In this document: one piece after another, positions 51,823 to 60,461 of the stretch
Layout: each line of letters starts with the position of its first letter
Numbering within the stretch: the stretch's first letter is position 1
Assembly: GCA_910574285.1 (NCBI GenBank)
Contig: CAJTAL010000006.1
Coordinates: forward strand, 62,001-126,000
Reading direction: 5' to 3'
Origin: Lachnospiraceae bacterium
GTDB taxonomy: Bacteria > Bacillota > Clostridia > Lachnospirales > Lachnospiraceae
Length of the DNA: 64,000 nucleotides
The notes under the pieces: generated by a model
The model's input: the letters and a program-made list of their open reading frames with translations, nothing else
Told to the model about the DNA's origin: nothing
Database searches by the model: none
Made by a program: the position numbers and the translations under genes

Positions 51823-53424
51823 GTGAAAAAAGTATTTAATGTGAGCGCAGACTGCAAACCCAATCTGCATTATATGGTTGATATCAGCGAACGTCTTCAA
51901 AAGATAAAAAGCCTGATTGACCGGGGAGAATATTTCACAATTAACCGAGCCAGACAATATGGGAAAACAACTACTCTTCGTGCATTAAAGAAGTATCTGC
52001 AGGAAGAATATCTTGTAATCAGTCTTGACTTCCAGAAACTGGATACGGCAAAGTTCCAGAACGGGAATATCTTTTCTTTGGCATTTGCGTCATATTTTTC
52101 CAGGATGATGAGGAAGGAATGTACAGGCGGTTCCGGCGAAATGAACGTGGAATTGGAAAGGCTGGATAGAATTGTCGATGACCGGCCGGAAAGCTTCTCT
52201 TTGTTTGATTTGTTTGGATATCTCAGCCAGATTTGCGAGATATCAGATAAGCCGATTGTGCTGATGATTGATGAAGTAGACAGCGCGGCGGATAATCAGG
52301 TGTTTTTAGATTTTCTTGCTCAGCTTAGAAGTTACTATATTGACAGGGATGAACTGTCTATTTTCCGCTCTGTGATTTTGGCAGGGGTATATGACATCAA
52401 GAGCCTGAAAGTGAGATTTCGATCAGATGAGGAGCATAAGACGAACAGCCCGTGGAATATTGCGGCGGATTTTGATATTGATATGAGCCTTTCGGAACAG
52501 GGTATTACCGGTATGCTGAGCGACTATGAGCGAGACTACCATACGGGTATGGACAGGCAGGAGCTGGCGTCGTTGATCTATGAGTATACATCTGGATATC
52601 CGTTTCTTGTCTCTCGTATTTGTAAGCTGATTGACGAAAAGATTGCGGGCAGTCCTGAATTTCCTGATGGGGAAGTGGCCTGGACCAGGGAGGGATTCCT
52701 GGCGGCGGTGAGACTGCTTTTGTCGGAAGAAAATACATTGTTTGAATCTCTGGATAATAAGCTGATAGACTTTCCGGAATTAAAGAAGATGCTGAAAGAG
52801 TTATTGTTAAAGGGAAGGACAACGGAATATATTCCGGGGGACATAGGAATCCGGATGGCTGTTATGTTTGGGTTTGTTGTATTGAATAACGGAATCGCTG
52901 CTGTTTCCAACCGTATCTTTGAGATACGGCTCTATAATGGTTTTCTGGCAGAGGAGGCAAGGAATCTGGAGATATCGGAGATTGCAGCGGAAGAGAAGAA
53001 TCAATTTATAGTAAATGGGTTCTTGGATATGGAGTTGATAATTCAGAGATTTGTAAGTCATTATACGGAAATTTTTGGTGATTATAATGAAAAGTTCCTG
53101 GAAGATAATGGGCGCAGTATTTTTCTGCTTTATTTAAAACCGATCATCAATGGGACAGGGAATTACTATATTGAGGCCAGGACGAGGACAAAGCGGCGTA
53201 CAGATCTGATCATTGATTTCAGGGGCAGGCAGTATATTATTGAACTTAAAATATGGCATGGCGAGGAGTATAACCGGCGCGGTGAAGAACAGGTGATGGA
53301 GTATCTGGATGCATATCAATTGAAACGAGGATATATGGTCAGTTTTAATTTTAATAAGAAGAAACAGCCGGGCGTGAGAAAGATTATGTTTGGAGATAAA
53401 GTCTTGATCGAAGCCGTTGTCTGA
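51823..53424 (+). CDS. AAA-ATPase-like protein with C-terminal PD-(D/E)XK nuclease domain
   Basis: 533 aa. N-terminal AAA-ATPase_like domain: RARQYGKTTTLR is the P-loop (about 44-55), VLMIDEVDSA is Walker B (about 146-155). C-terminal PD-(D/E)XK domain: Asp461, then Glu474-Leu-Lys476 (IIELKIW), and the following GEEQVMEYLDAY helix. This architecture is common and multicopy in gut Firmicutes and Bacteroidota; roles in mobile-element or phage defence have been proposed but are not settled. AGGAGGTG lies before the ATG. Ends with a strong terminator. Confidence 0.88.
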   Translation: MKKVFNVSADCKPNLHYMVDISERLQKIKSLIDRGEYFTINRARQYGKTTTLRALKKYLQEEYLVISLDFQKLDTAKFQNGNIFSLAFASYFSRMMRKECTGGSGEMNVELERLDRIVDDRPESFSLFDLFGYLSQICEISDKPIVLMIDEVDSAADNQVFLDFLAQLRSYYIDRDELSIFRSVILAGVYDIKSLKVRFRSDEEHKTNSPWNIAADFDIDMSLSEQGITGMLSDYERDYHTGMDRQELASLIYEYTSGYPFLVSRICKLIDEKIAGSPEFPDGEVAWTREGFLAAVRLLLSEENTLFESLDNKLIDFPELKKMLKELLLKGRTTEYIPGDIGIRMAVMFGFVVLNNGIAAVSNRIFEIRLYNGFLAEEARNLEISEIAAEEKNQFIVNGFLDMELIIQRFVSHYTEIFGDYNEKFLEDNGRSIFLLYLKPIINGTGNYYIEARTRTKRRTDLIIDFRGRQYIIELKIWHGEEYNRRGEEQVMEYLDAYQLKRGYMVSFNFNKKKQPGVRKIMFGDKVLIEAVV

Positions 53425-53460
53425 TATATTACGACAGGAGATATACGGTTTTAAGGCAAG

Positions 53461-53515
53461 AATACGGGGCTGTCGGGAAATGTTTGTACATTTTTCGACA
53501 GCCCCGTATTCTTTT
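53461..53515 (+). terminator. Terminator after the AAA/nuclease gene
   Basis: ATACGGGGCTGTCG (53462-53475) pairs with CGACAGCCCCGTAT (53496-53509), extended by GGAAATG/CATTTTT; then TCTTTT. Confidence 0.9.
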
Positions 53516-53527
53516 GGGAAGAAAATA

Positions 53528-53556
53528 TTGCAGAATAATGTATAATATCGTATAAT
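53528..53556 (+). promoter_or_regulatory. Promoter of the receptor-like kinase
   Basis: TTGCAG (53528-53533), 17-bp spacer, TATAAT (53551-53556). Confidence 0.7.
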
Positions 53557-53596
53557 AATAACGATAACACGTTAATGTTTTGTACAGGAGAGTGAG

Positions 53597-56584
53597 ATGT
53601 CACAGATCATTGGCTCAACATATGAAATAATTGGGAAACTGGGCGCCGGGGGCGGCGGGAACGTCTATCTGGCATGGCATCTTCGTCTGAAGAAGAAGGT
53701 TGTCCTTAAGATTGACAAGCGCAGACTGTCCACCAGGCAGGATTTTCTGCGGCGGGAGGTTGACATCCTAAAAGAACTGAATCATCCGTATATTCCGAAA
53801 GTATATGATTTCTTTGTAGAGGGTGAAGCGGTCTATACGGTGATTGAGTACATAGAGGGAGAGAGCCTCGATAAAGCGTTAAAAAGAGGAGAGAGATTCT
53901 CTCAGGCGCAGGTGGTCAGGTGGGCGGTTCAGCTTCTTGACGCGCTTTCTTATCTCCACAGTCCGGTACATGGGACTCCGCCGAAAGGATATGTCCACAG
54001 TGATATCAAGCCGGCGAACCTGATGCGGACACAGGATGGCAACATCTGCCTGATTGATTTCAATATAGCGCTTGCTCTTGGCGAAGAGGGTGTGATCGGG
54101 TGCAGTGTAGGATATGCGTCTCCGGAACATTACGGGTTTGACTTCTCGTTCCAATACGGAGGAGAAGACGGCAGTCAGACGGACGGAAGAGAAGAAAGAG
54201 GATACAGCGGGCGATCCGAAGAGGAAGAGGAAGAAGACGATGCGGTGACATTGACTATGATGGGTTCAGACGGAGCTTCAGGCATGCAGGGCGCCTCGGG
54301 AATCCACGGATTGTCAAGTGTGTGGAACGCGTCGGATATATCGGGGTCCTCCGGCATGGCGGGGAAGCGGCTGGTGACACCGGACGTAAGGTCAGATATC
54401 TACAGTGTGGGCGCCACGTTATATCATCTTCTCGGCGGGGTGCGGCCGTCGAAAAATGCGGCGGATGTTGTACCGCTGTCGGATAAGACGGTCAATCCCC
54501 AGATCATCCGGATTATCGCCAGGGCTATGAGGCCGAATCCGGGATTCCGTTATCAGACTGCCGATGAGATGAAGCAGGCATTCCTGGATCTGCGTAAAGA
54601 TGATCCCCGTATGTGCAGATGGCGCAAATTGCGGCGTGCTGCGGCGATCGTGTTTCCGGCAGTATTCTTGATGGGCGGAATTACCGCATTTGCGGGACTC
54701 AAGAGAATGCAGTCCATGGAGAAATGGCTGAAGCTTACGGAATATGCCCAGACTGCTCTGGACCAGGGAGATGTGGAAGAAGCAAAAGGATATGTAAAGA
54801 CAGTGTTGTCGGAATCCGCGGACCAATGGATGCCGGAGCATGTACCCGGAATTCAGAGAGTACTTACAGAAACAGCAGGCGTATATGACCTGTCTGACGG
54901 ATATAAGATATATAAGACGGCAGAACTTCCTTCGGCGCCGCTCTATATGACGATATCGCCGGAAGGAGAGAGTGCGGCGGCTCTGTGCGGGAGGGATGTG
55001 GTCGTTTTTGATACAAAGAGCGGGGATGTAATGACGAAACTTCCGGTAGAACCGTCTGCCATATCGCAGATACGGTATCTGGATGGACATACGATTCTGT
55101 ATGCGGGAGAAGGAGGGCTTAAAGCCTATGACATTCTGGAAGAAACCGAATTGTGGACAGGGGATATCGCTGCATCCATCTGCATATCCGGGGACGGAAA
55201 GACCGCGGCAGGAATCAAGGAAGGGGATACGTACGCTTCCGTGTATGATACGGAGACGGGCGCGGTGAAGTGTAAGGTTGATTTTGTAGGGAAGAGTCAG
55301 AATATTGGCATAAAGGATAATCTGTTTACCTTGAATCATGACGGTTCAAAGCTGGCGGTAAGTTTCCGGGACGGGCTGCTTGGCATCTATGATCTGGCTC
55401 ATGCGAAGGAAGGGACGGGCGCGGTGCAAGATGAGTGGACTTACTTCTATGTGGATGAAAAGTATGGACATTACGAGGGAGGGTTTTCCGGAGATTATCT
55501 TGCGTTTGCGGCATACGGACAGGAAGGAGCGTCATTCTCGGTCATTGATGCGGTAAAGGAAGAAGAAGCGGGAGGTTTTCAGGCGGATACGGACGTCAAA
55601 GTACAGGCGGATGAGAGCGGAATCTATGTCGCGGCGGATAACGTTCTTGTGAAAATAGATCCGGTTACGGGAGAGCAGACGCTGCTGGCTGCCGCAGACG
55701 AGAATATTCTTCGTTTTGCAGTGAAAGATATGCATACAGCGGCGGCTTCGGAGAAAGAGGTATATTTCTTTGACGAAAACGCGCGGATGACGTCTCACTA
55801 TAAGAAGGAATATGTAAGCGACCTGATCGGTCTGTCAGGCGGTATGGCTGTGGTCGGGAGTATGGACAGCCCCGTGGTCAGGATCATGCGGTATGAGGAA
55901 CATCCGGAAGCGGAAATTTTCTCTTACGATCCGGAGTATCAGCACGATGAGGCGAGAATCAGCGGGGACAAAGAGACGGCGATGCTGTATTCTTATAAGC
56001 ATTTCCGGATATATGGAAAAGACGGAACATTGGCGGCGGAAGAAGAGATCCCGGATTCAGACCGGGTGACAGATCAGCAGTTTATCCGGGAGAAAGAGGA
56101 ATCCTATCTGGAAGTTATTTACGATGATGGAAGAATATCGGATTACTCTGCGTGCAGCGGGGAACTGCTCCGTGAAAAGGCAGACGGAGGAGAAGGGAAA
56201 GAAGAATCAGGCAATGAATCAGACAATGAATCAGACGAGGAATTAGACGAGGAATTTGTCATAGACAACTTCCGGATCGAATCCCCGCTCCACGGAACGC
56301 CGGTTGTATATGATAATAAGACGGGAAAAGAGATCGCGCGGTTGGAAGAAGAAACCTATCTGACGGATGTGGTGAAGGCCGGCGATTACCTGATTGCCCG
56401 GTATACGGAGGTGGACGGCCATTGTTACGGGCAGTTGCTTAACCGGGAATTTGAAGTGCTGGCCAGTCTGCCGTATCTCAGCGATGTGTTGGGGGAGACT
56501 CTGATATTTGATTACCCGGCGGGGAGTATACGGGAATCCAGAATCTATGGTATAAAAGAAATAACCGATATAGCCTGTGATTAA
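53597..56584 (+). CDS. Receptor-like Ser/Thr kinase with transmembrane helix and beta-propeller
   Basis: 995 aa. Kinase domain about 8-335: glycine loop LGAGGGGNVY, VVLKIDKR lysine, catalytic loop HSDIKPANL (Asp136), then Asp154-Phe-Asn where Gly is usual, and SPEHYGF as the APE-like motif. An acidic insert (EEEEEEDD, about 213-220) plus Gly/Ser-rich loop lies in the activation-segment region. One membrane helix (about 347-367: IVFPAVFLMGGITAFAGL), a short helical stalk, then about 560 extracellular residues of WD40/PQQ-like propeller blades (DTKSGDVM, DTETGAVK, VTGEQTLL units), with a Glu/Asp/Ser-rich break near 870-890. It precedes the Tad pilus region and may control it. Confidence 0.87.
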   Translation: MSQIIGSTYEIIGKLGAGGGGNVYLAWHLRLKKKVVLKIDKRRLSTRQDFLRREVDILKELNHPYIPKVYDFFVEGEAVYTVIEYIEGESLDKALKRGERFSQAQVVRWAVQLLDALSYLHSPVHGTPPKGYVHSDIKPANLMRTQDGNICLIDFNIALALGEEGVIGCSVGYASPEHYGFDFSFQYGGEDGSQTDGREERGYSGRSEEEEEEDDAVTLTMMGSDGASGMQGASGIHGLSSVWNASDISGSSGMAGKRLVTPDVRSDIYSVGATLYHLLGGVRPSKNAADVVPLSDKTVNPQIIRIIARAMRPNPGFRYQTADEMKQAFLDLRKDDPRMCRWRKLRRAAAIVFPAVFLMGGITAFAGLKRMQSMEKWLKLTEYAQTALDQGDVEEAKGYVKTVLSESADQWMPEHVPGIQRVLTETAGVYDLSDGYKIYKTAELPSAPLYMTISPEGESAAALCGRDVVVFDTKSGDVMTKLPVEPSAISQIRYLDGHTILYAGEGGLKAYDILEETELWTGDIAASICISGDGKTAAGIKEGDTYASVYDTETGAVKCKVDFVGKSQNIGIKDNLFTLNHDGSKLAVSFRDGLLGIYDLAHAKEGTGAVQDEWTYFYVDEKYGHYEGGFSGDYLAFAAYGQEGASFSVIDAVKEEEAGGFQADTDVKVQADESGIYVAADNVLVKIDPVTGEQTLLAAADENILRFAVKDMHTAAASEKEVYFFDENARMTSHYKKEYVSDLIGLSGGMAVVGSMDSPVVRIMRYEEHPEAEIFSYDPEYQHDEARISGDKETAMLYSYKHFRIYGKDGTLAAEEEIPDSDRVTDQQFIREKEESYLEVIYDDGRISDYSACSGELLREKADGGEGKEESGNESDNESDEELDEEFVIDNFRIESPLHGTPVVYDNKTGKEIARLEEETYLTDVVKAGDYLIARYTEVDGHCYGQLLNREFEVLASLPYLSDVLGETLIFDYPAGSIRESRIYGIKEITDIACD

Positions 56585-56626
56585 TCAATTCGGTCCCTTT
56601 GCGGATTCGAATGAAAAATGAGATAT

Positions 56627-56683
56627 GCAGGTCAAGATCATCCTGAGCATTCATATGTGCAAAGAGAAACGATCCTGGCCTGC
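56627..56683 (+). terminator. Imperfect hairpin between the kinase and the XRE regulator
   Basis: GCAGGTCAAGATC (56627-56639) pairs with GATCCTGGCCTGC (56671-56683), 11 of 13 plus one G-U. No T-run; it may limit convergent read-through. Confidence 0.45.
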
Positions 56684-56767
56684 GTATACAGACAGTCTGA
56701 GTTTACTTTTCCTCTAAAGAATATATATCAGAGGACCGATGCAGCATACTTGCCCATACGGAACTTT

Positions 56768-57073
56768 TTATAGAAGTTCCAGAAAATGAAGTAATGAATC
56801 GTACTGCTCAGGATTCAGCCTGGCGGCACACAGAAGCAGTTTCCTCTGTTGGTCGGTAAGATGTGTAGCATTTTCATGATCTTCCAGAAAGAATTGAGAA
56901 AGAGTAATTCCGAAGGCATCACAGATCTTTTCAAGAGAAGGGATTGACGGAAGCATGTTCTTGCGGTACCAGGAAGAGATGGTGGATTGTGTAAGTCCTG
57001 ATCTTTCCGCCAACTGATATTCTGACCAATTTCGTTCCAGACGGTATTGTGTAATCTTATCCAGGATTTCCAT
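56768..57073 (-). CDS. XRE-family transcriptional regulator
   Basis: 101 aa. N-terminal HTH_XRE domain (about 5-62: LAERSGLTQSTISSWYRKN is the recognition region), C-terminal ~35 residues helical (LTDQQRKLLLCAARLNPEQY). Divergent from the Tad operon, with GGAGGTGAT before its start. Likely regulates the divergent promoter and itself. Confidence 0.93.
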   Translation of the reverse strand: MEILDKITQYRLERNWSEYQLAERSGLTQSTISSWYRKNMLPSIPSLEKICDAFGITLSQFFLEDHENATHLTDQQRKLLLCAARLNPEQYDSLLHFLELL

Positions 57074-57103
57074 AATAATGTATCACCTCCAAAAATAGTT
57101 GAA

Positions 57104-57167
57104 TAGTTGCGTATTTGTTAATTATAAAAGGATTCGTATTGCAACTTACTACGATAAACCGTATAAT
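57104..57167 (+). promoter_or_regulatory. Tad operon promoter with possible regulator half-sites
   Basis: TTGCAA (57139-57144), 17-bp spacer, TATAAT (57162-57167). AGTTGC (57105-57110) and GCAACT (57141-57146) form an inverted pair; the right half overlaps the -35 box, as expected for repression by the divergent XRE protein. Confidence 0.6.
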
Positions 57168-57204
57168 AATAACTATAATTAAAAGTAAAAAAGGAGCACG
57201 AAAA

Positions 57205-58263
57205 ATGAAGATAAAGGTGGCTGTTTTAGATTCTGATTTAGAATTTTTAAACAGGCTGACGAAAATATTTCAGCAGAAATATGCGGACAGAATCAGTCTG
57301 TCCATATTTTCGAATGAAGATACATTATACCAGAATCAAAGAAATAATCCGGCGGATATTGTGCTGCTTGAACAGACGATGAAGACAGCGGCTGATAAGA
57401 TGCCGGACAAAGCCGCAGTCGGATACCTTAGCGACATGCCGGATGCGGATATGATAGACGGAATCCCGGCGATCTGCAAATATCAGAAAGCAGAAGAGCT
57501 CTACCGGATGATGCTGAACCTGTATGCGGAAAAAGCATCTGATATAAAGCTCAGGGCAAAGAAAGCAGGCGATATAAAGGTCGTTCTGTTCACGTCTGTG
57601 CAGGGAGGGTGTGGGACCTCGACGGCGGCAGCGGCATATGCGCTGAGAAGGGTATCCGTAAAGAAGGTATTCTATCTGAATCTGGAGAAATTCGGAGATT
57701 CGAACCTGTATTTTCAGGGGGAAGGTAATTTAAGCTTTTCGGATATCATCTATTCCTTAAAGAGCAGGAAAGGGAATCTTGCCATTAAGCTCGAAAGCGT
57801 GACCCGAACGGATCCTTCAGGGGTGGATTTCCTTCACACGTGTAAAAATGCCTATGATATGTCCGAGCTGACGGATGAGGAAGCAGGAATATTGATACAA
57901 GAGATTATGCAGAGCGGCAAATATGAAGAGATCGTGATAGACATTTCCGGAGATATGACAGAGCGTATGTCCATGCTGATGAAAGATTACGCGGATAAGA
58001 TCGTATACGTCGCGGATGGAAGCCGGACAGGAAACGGCAAATTTGAGCGCTTTTGTGAAACAGTCCGGGTGATAGAGCAGAGACAGAATGCAGAGATTCT
58101 GGATAAGACTTGTCTTCTGTATAATAGATTCAGCTCCAGGAACGGCGTCCAGCTTACCGAGGCGGCTGTTCCGGTGCTGGGAGGGCTTCATCGGGTCGAA
58201 GGGCTGAATGAGAGGGAATTAGCCGAGGAAATCGCAGGAAAAGATATAATGGAAAGAATCTGA
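57205..58263 (+). CDS. tadZ: TadZ/CpaE-like pilus localisation ATPase
   Basis: 352 aa. N-terminal receiver-like domain (about 1-125) and C-terminal MinD/ParA-like domain (about 135-352). The deviant Walker A reads VQGGCGTSTAA: the usual Lys of GKT/S is replaced by Thr and the first Lys by Gln, as in atypical TadZ proteins. It recruits the Tad secretion ATPase to a pole or focus. VIDISGDMTERM is the Walker B/switch II region. ATG 57205 has AAGGAG 8 nt upstream; longer in-frame starts lie over the promoter. Confidence 0.85.
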   Translation: MKIKVAVLDSDLEFLNRLTKIFQQKYADRISLSIFSNEDTLYQNQRNNPADIVLLEQTMKTAADKMPDKAAVGYLSDMPDADMIDGIPAICKYQKAEELYRMMLNLYAEKASDIKLRAKKAGDIKVVLFTSVQGGCGTSTAAAAYALRRVSVKKVFYLNLEKFGDSNLYFQGEGNLSFSDIIYSLKSRKGNLAIKLESVTRTDPSGVDFLHTCKNAYDMSELTDEEAGILIQEIMQSGKYEEIVIDISGDMTERMSMLMKDYADKIVYVADGSRTGNGKFERFCETVRVIEQRQNAEILDKTCLLYNRFSSRNGVQLTEAAVPVLGGLHRVEGLNERELAEEIAGKDIMERI

Positions 58264-58319
58264 TGAAGGAGCGGATATGTTGAGGCGGCTGCGCAGGAAG
58301 ACATAATCGGGAGGATCTG

Positions 58320-59558
58320 ATGACTGAGGAAAGAAAATCAGGCATTGTAAGAAAATTAAAGAAGAGTATCTTTGAAAAGTATGATCTGAACCGGGTGGAT
58401 AACGACGAATTGGAAGAGGTTATCAAGCTGTTGATTATCGAAGAGATTCGGGACGAATACATCACCATTGAGGAACGGATAGACATTACAGAGCGCATCT
58501 ATGATTCCATCCGCGGGCTGGGAATCCTGGATTCGATCATGAAGGACGAGAAGATCACAGAAGTTATGATCAACGGGCCGAATGATATATTTGTGGAAAA
58601 GGACGGCACGTTATATAAGATTGAGCAGACGTTCGACGACGAGCGGCAGTTAGAGGATATCATTCAGAAGATCGTAGGACAGGCGGGCAGGGAGGTCAAT
58701 CAGGCGAACCCTATCGTAGACACCAGGCTGCCGAACGGCTCCCGTGTGAATGTGGTTCTCCCGCCCATCTCGTTAAACGGAGCCACGGTCACGATCCGGA
58801 AATTCTCCAAGACACCTATGACGATCCGGCAGTTGCTGAAGTATGGTTCGATTACGCCGGAGGTCGCCCATGTACTGGAGCTTCTGGTCAAAGCGAAATA
58901 TAATATTTTCATATCGGGAGGGACAGGCTCCGGAAAGACGACATTCCTGAATGCGGTATCTCATTATATTCCCCATGACGAGCGTGTGATCACGATAGAA
59001 GACTCGGCGGAGCTGCAGATCGAGGGGATCGACAATCTGGTAAGGATGGAGACGAGGAATGCGAACGCCTCGGGAAGCGGGGCGGTGACGATCCGGGATC
59101 TGATCAAATCCTCTCTGCGTATGAGGCCGGAGAGGATCGTGGTAGGAGAGGTGAGAGGCGGAGAAGCATTGGACATGCTTCAGGCCATGAATACCGGGCA
59201 TGACGGTTCTTTAAGTACAGGACATGCCAATAGTACGAGGGATATGTTAAGCCGTCTGGAAACCATGGTGCTTCAAGGGTCCGAGGGACTTCCGCTGGAA
59301 GCGATCCGTCAGCAGATCGCCTCAGCGGTGGATATCATTATCCATCTGTCGAGGCTTCGGGATAAGACGAGAAGGACGATGGAGATCAGCGAGATCCTTG
59401 ACTATGAGGACGGAAAGATCCAGGTAAATCCCATCTACCGGTTTATAGAGGATGAGAATTCTACGTTGGAGAAGGTATCCGGGAAATTGACTCGGACAAA
59501 GAATCCTTTCAAAAATGATTATAAATTAAAAATTGCGGGAATCTATGAGACTATCTAA
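58320..59558 (+). CDS. tadA: Tad pilus secretion ATPase TadA/CpaF
   Basis: 412 aa type II/IV secretion ATPase. GGTGSGKTTFLN (P-loop, about 200), Asp box, RPERIVVGEVRGGEALD (Walker B region) and TGHDGSLSTGHAN (His box) are all present; N-terminal ~150 residues form the N1/N2 domain. It powers pilus assembly from the cytoplasm. GGGAGG lies 5 nt before the ATG. Confidence 0.97.
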   Translation: MTEERKSGIVRKLKKSIFEKYDLNRVDNDELEEVIKLLIIEEIRDEYITIEERIDITERIYDSIRGLGILDSIMKDEKITEVMINGPNDIFVEKDGTLYKIEQTFDDERQLEDIIQKIVGQAGREVNQANPIVDTRLPNGSRVNVVLPPISLNGATVTIRKFSKTPMTIRQLLKYGSITPEVAHVLELLVKAKYNIFISGGTGSGKTTFLNAVSHYIPHDERVITIEDSAELQIEGIDNLVRMETRNANASGSGAVTIRDLIKSSLRMRPERIVVGEVRGGEALDMLQAMNTGHDGSLSTGHANSTRDMLSRLETMVLQGSEGLPLEAIRQQIASAVDIIIHLSRLRDKTRRTMEISEILDYEDGKIQVNPIYRFIEDENSTLEKVSGKLTRTKNPFKNDYKLKIAGIYETI

Positions 59559-59644
59559 GGAACTGTATATAAATATAGTAAATTCAATATGTTTCAGACG
59601 GTTATCGTGCGGACGGCACACAGGAAGATGAGGATATTTAAAAT

Positions 59645-60442
59645 ATGTTTTTTAAGAAGAAGAAAAAAGAAGAATACGTGGAGCTGCGGGGGATACTGGG
59701 CAATGGTAAGGATTATCATGTCTACCATATGACAAAAGCAGATTTTCTGGCGGCAGGGGTGTTGGGCTTTGCGTTGGCGGCGGTGGTATTGTTTGCCTTC
59801 TTTAACAGCGCTCCGGTATCTGTGATCGGCGGAATCGTGTGTGCGAAGGCATGTCCGAAGTATTACCGTGAGTATAAGAAAAAGAAGCAGTTGAACGAGC
59901 TGCGGACACAGTTCAAGGATCTGTTGGAATCGCTGACCTCGTCATATTCCGCCGGACAGAATACGGTGGAGGCATTCGGCGACGCGGTGAACGATATGAC
60001 GTCCATCTATGGAGAAGGCGCGGATATTGTGAAGGAAGTACAGATTATCAGTACGGGACTACAGAACAATATTAATATAGAAGAATTACTGTTGGATTTT
60101 GCTAACCGGAGCAGCCTGGACGATGTGATGAGCTTCGCGAATGTGTTCGAGATCTGCAACCGACAGGGCAGCGACCTTAAGAGGATCGTATCGGACACCC
60201 GGGAGATTATTAATGACAAGATCGAGGTGGAGATGGAGATCGAGACGATGATCGCCGGATCAAAGAACGAATTGAATATCATGATGATCATGCCGGTTAT
60301 TATAGTGGTGATGTTAAAAGGTCTGGGAAATACAATGGCAGGTGCGAATAACGCCGCGACGGTCTTCGTAAAGATTATCTGTATCGGAATCTTCGCGCTG
60401 GCATATGTAATAGGGCAGAAGATCATAGACATTAAGATATAG
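59645..60442 (+). CDS. tadB: Tad pilus inner-membrane platform protein TadB
   Basis: 265 aa, T2SSF-domain membrane protein. Hydrophobic segments near 38-58 and 60-75 at the N-side and near 210-230 and 243-262 at the C-side flank the cytoplasmic helical domain (FKDLLESLTSSYSAGQNTVEAF start). Pairs with TadC to form the platform driven by TadA. Confidence 0.9.
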   Translation: MFFKKKKKEEYVELRGILGNGKDYHVYHMTKADFLAAGVLGFALAAVVLFAFFNSAPVSVIGGIVCAKACPKYYREYKKKKQLNELRTQFKDLLESLTSSYSAGQNTVEAFGDAVNDMTSIYGEGADIVKEVQIISTGLQNNINIEELLLDFANRSSLDDVMSFANVFEICNRQGSDLKRIVSDTREIINDKIEVEMEIETMIAGSKNELNIMMIMPVIIVVMLKGLGNTMAGANNAATVFVKIICIGIFALAYVIGQKIIDIKI

Positions 60443-60461
60443 GGTATAGGGTGAATGAGAG

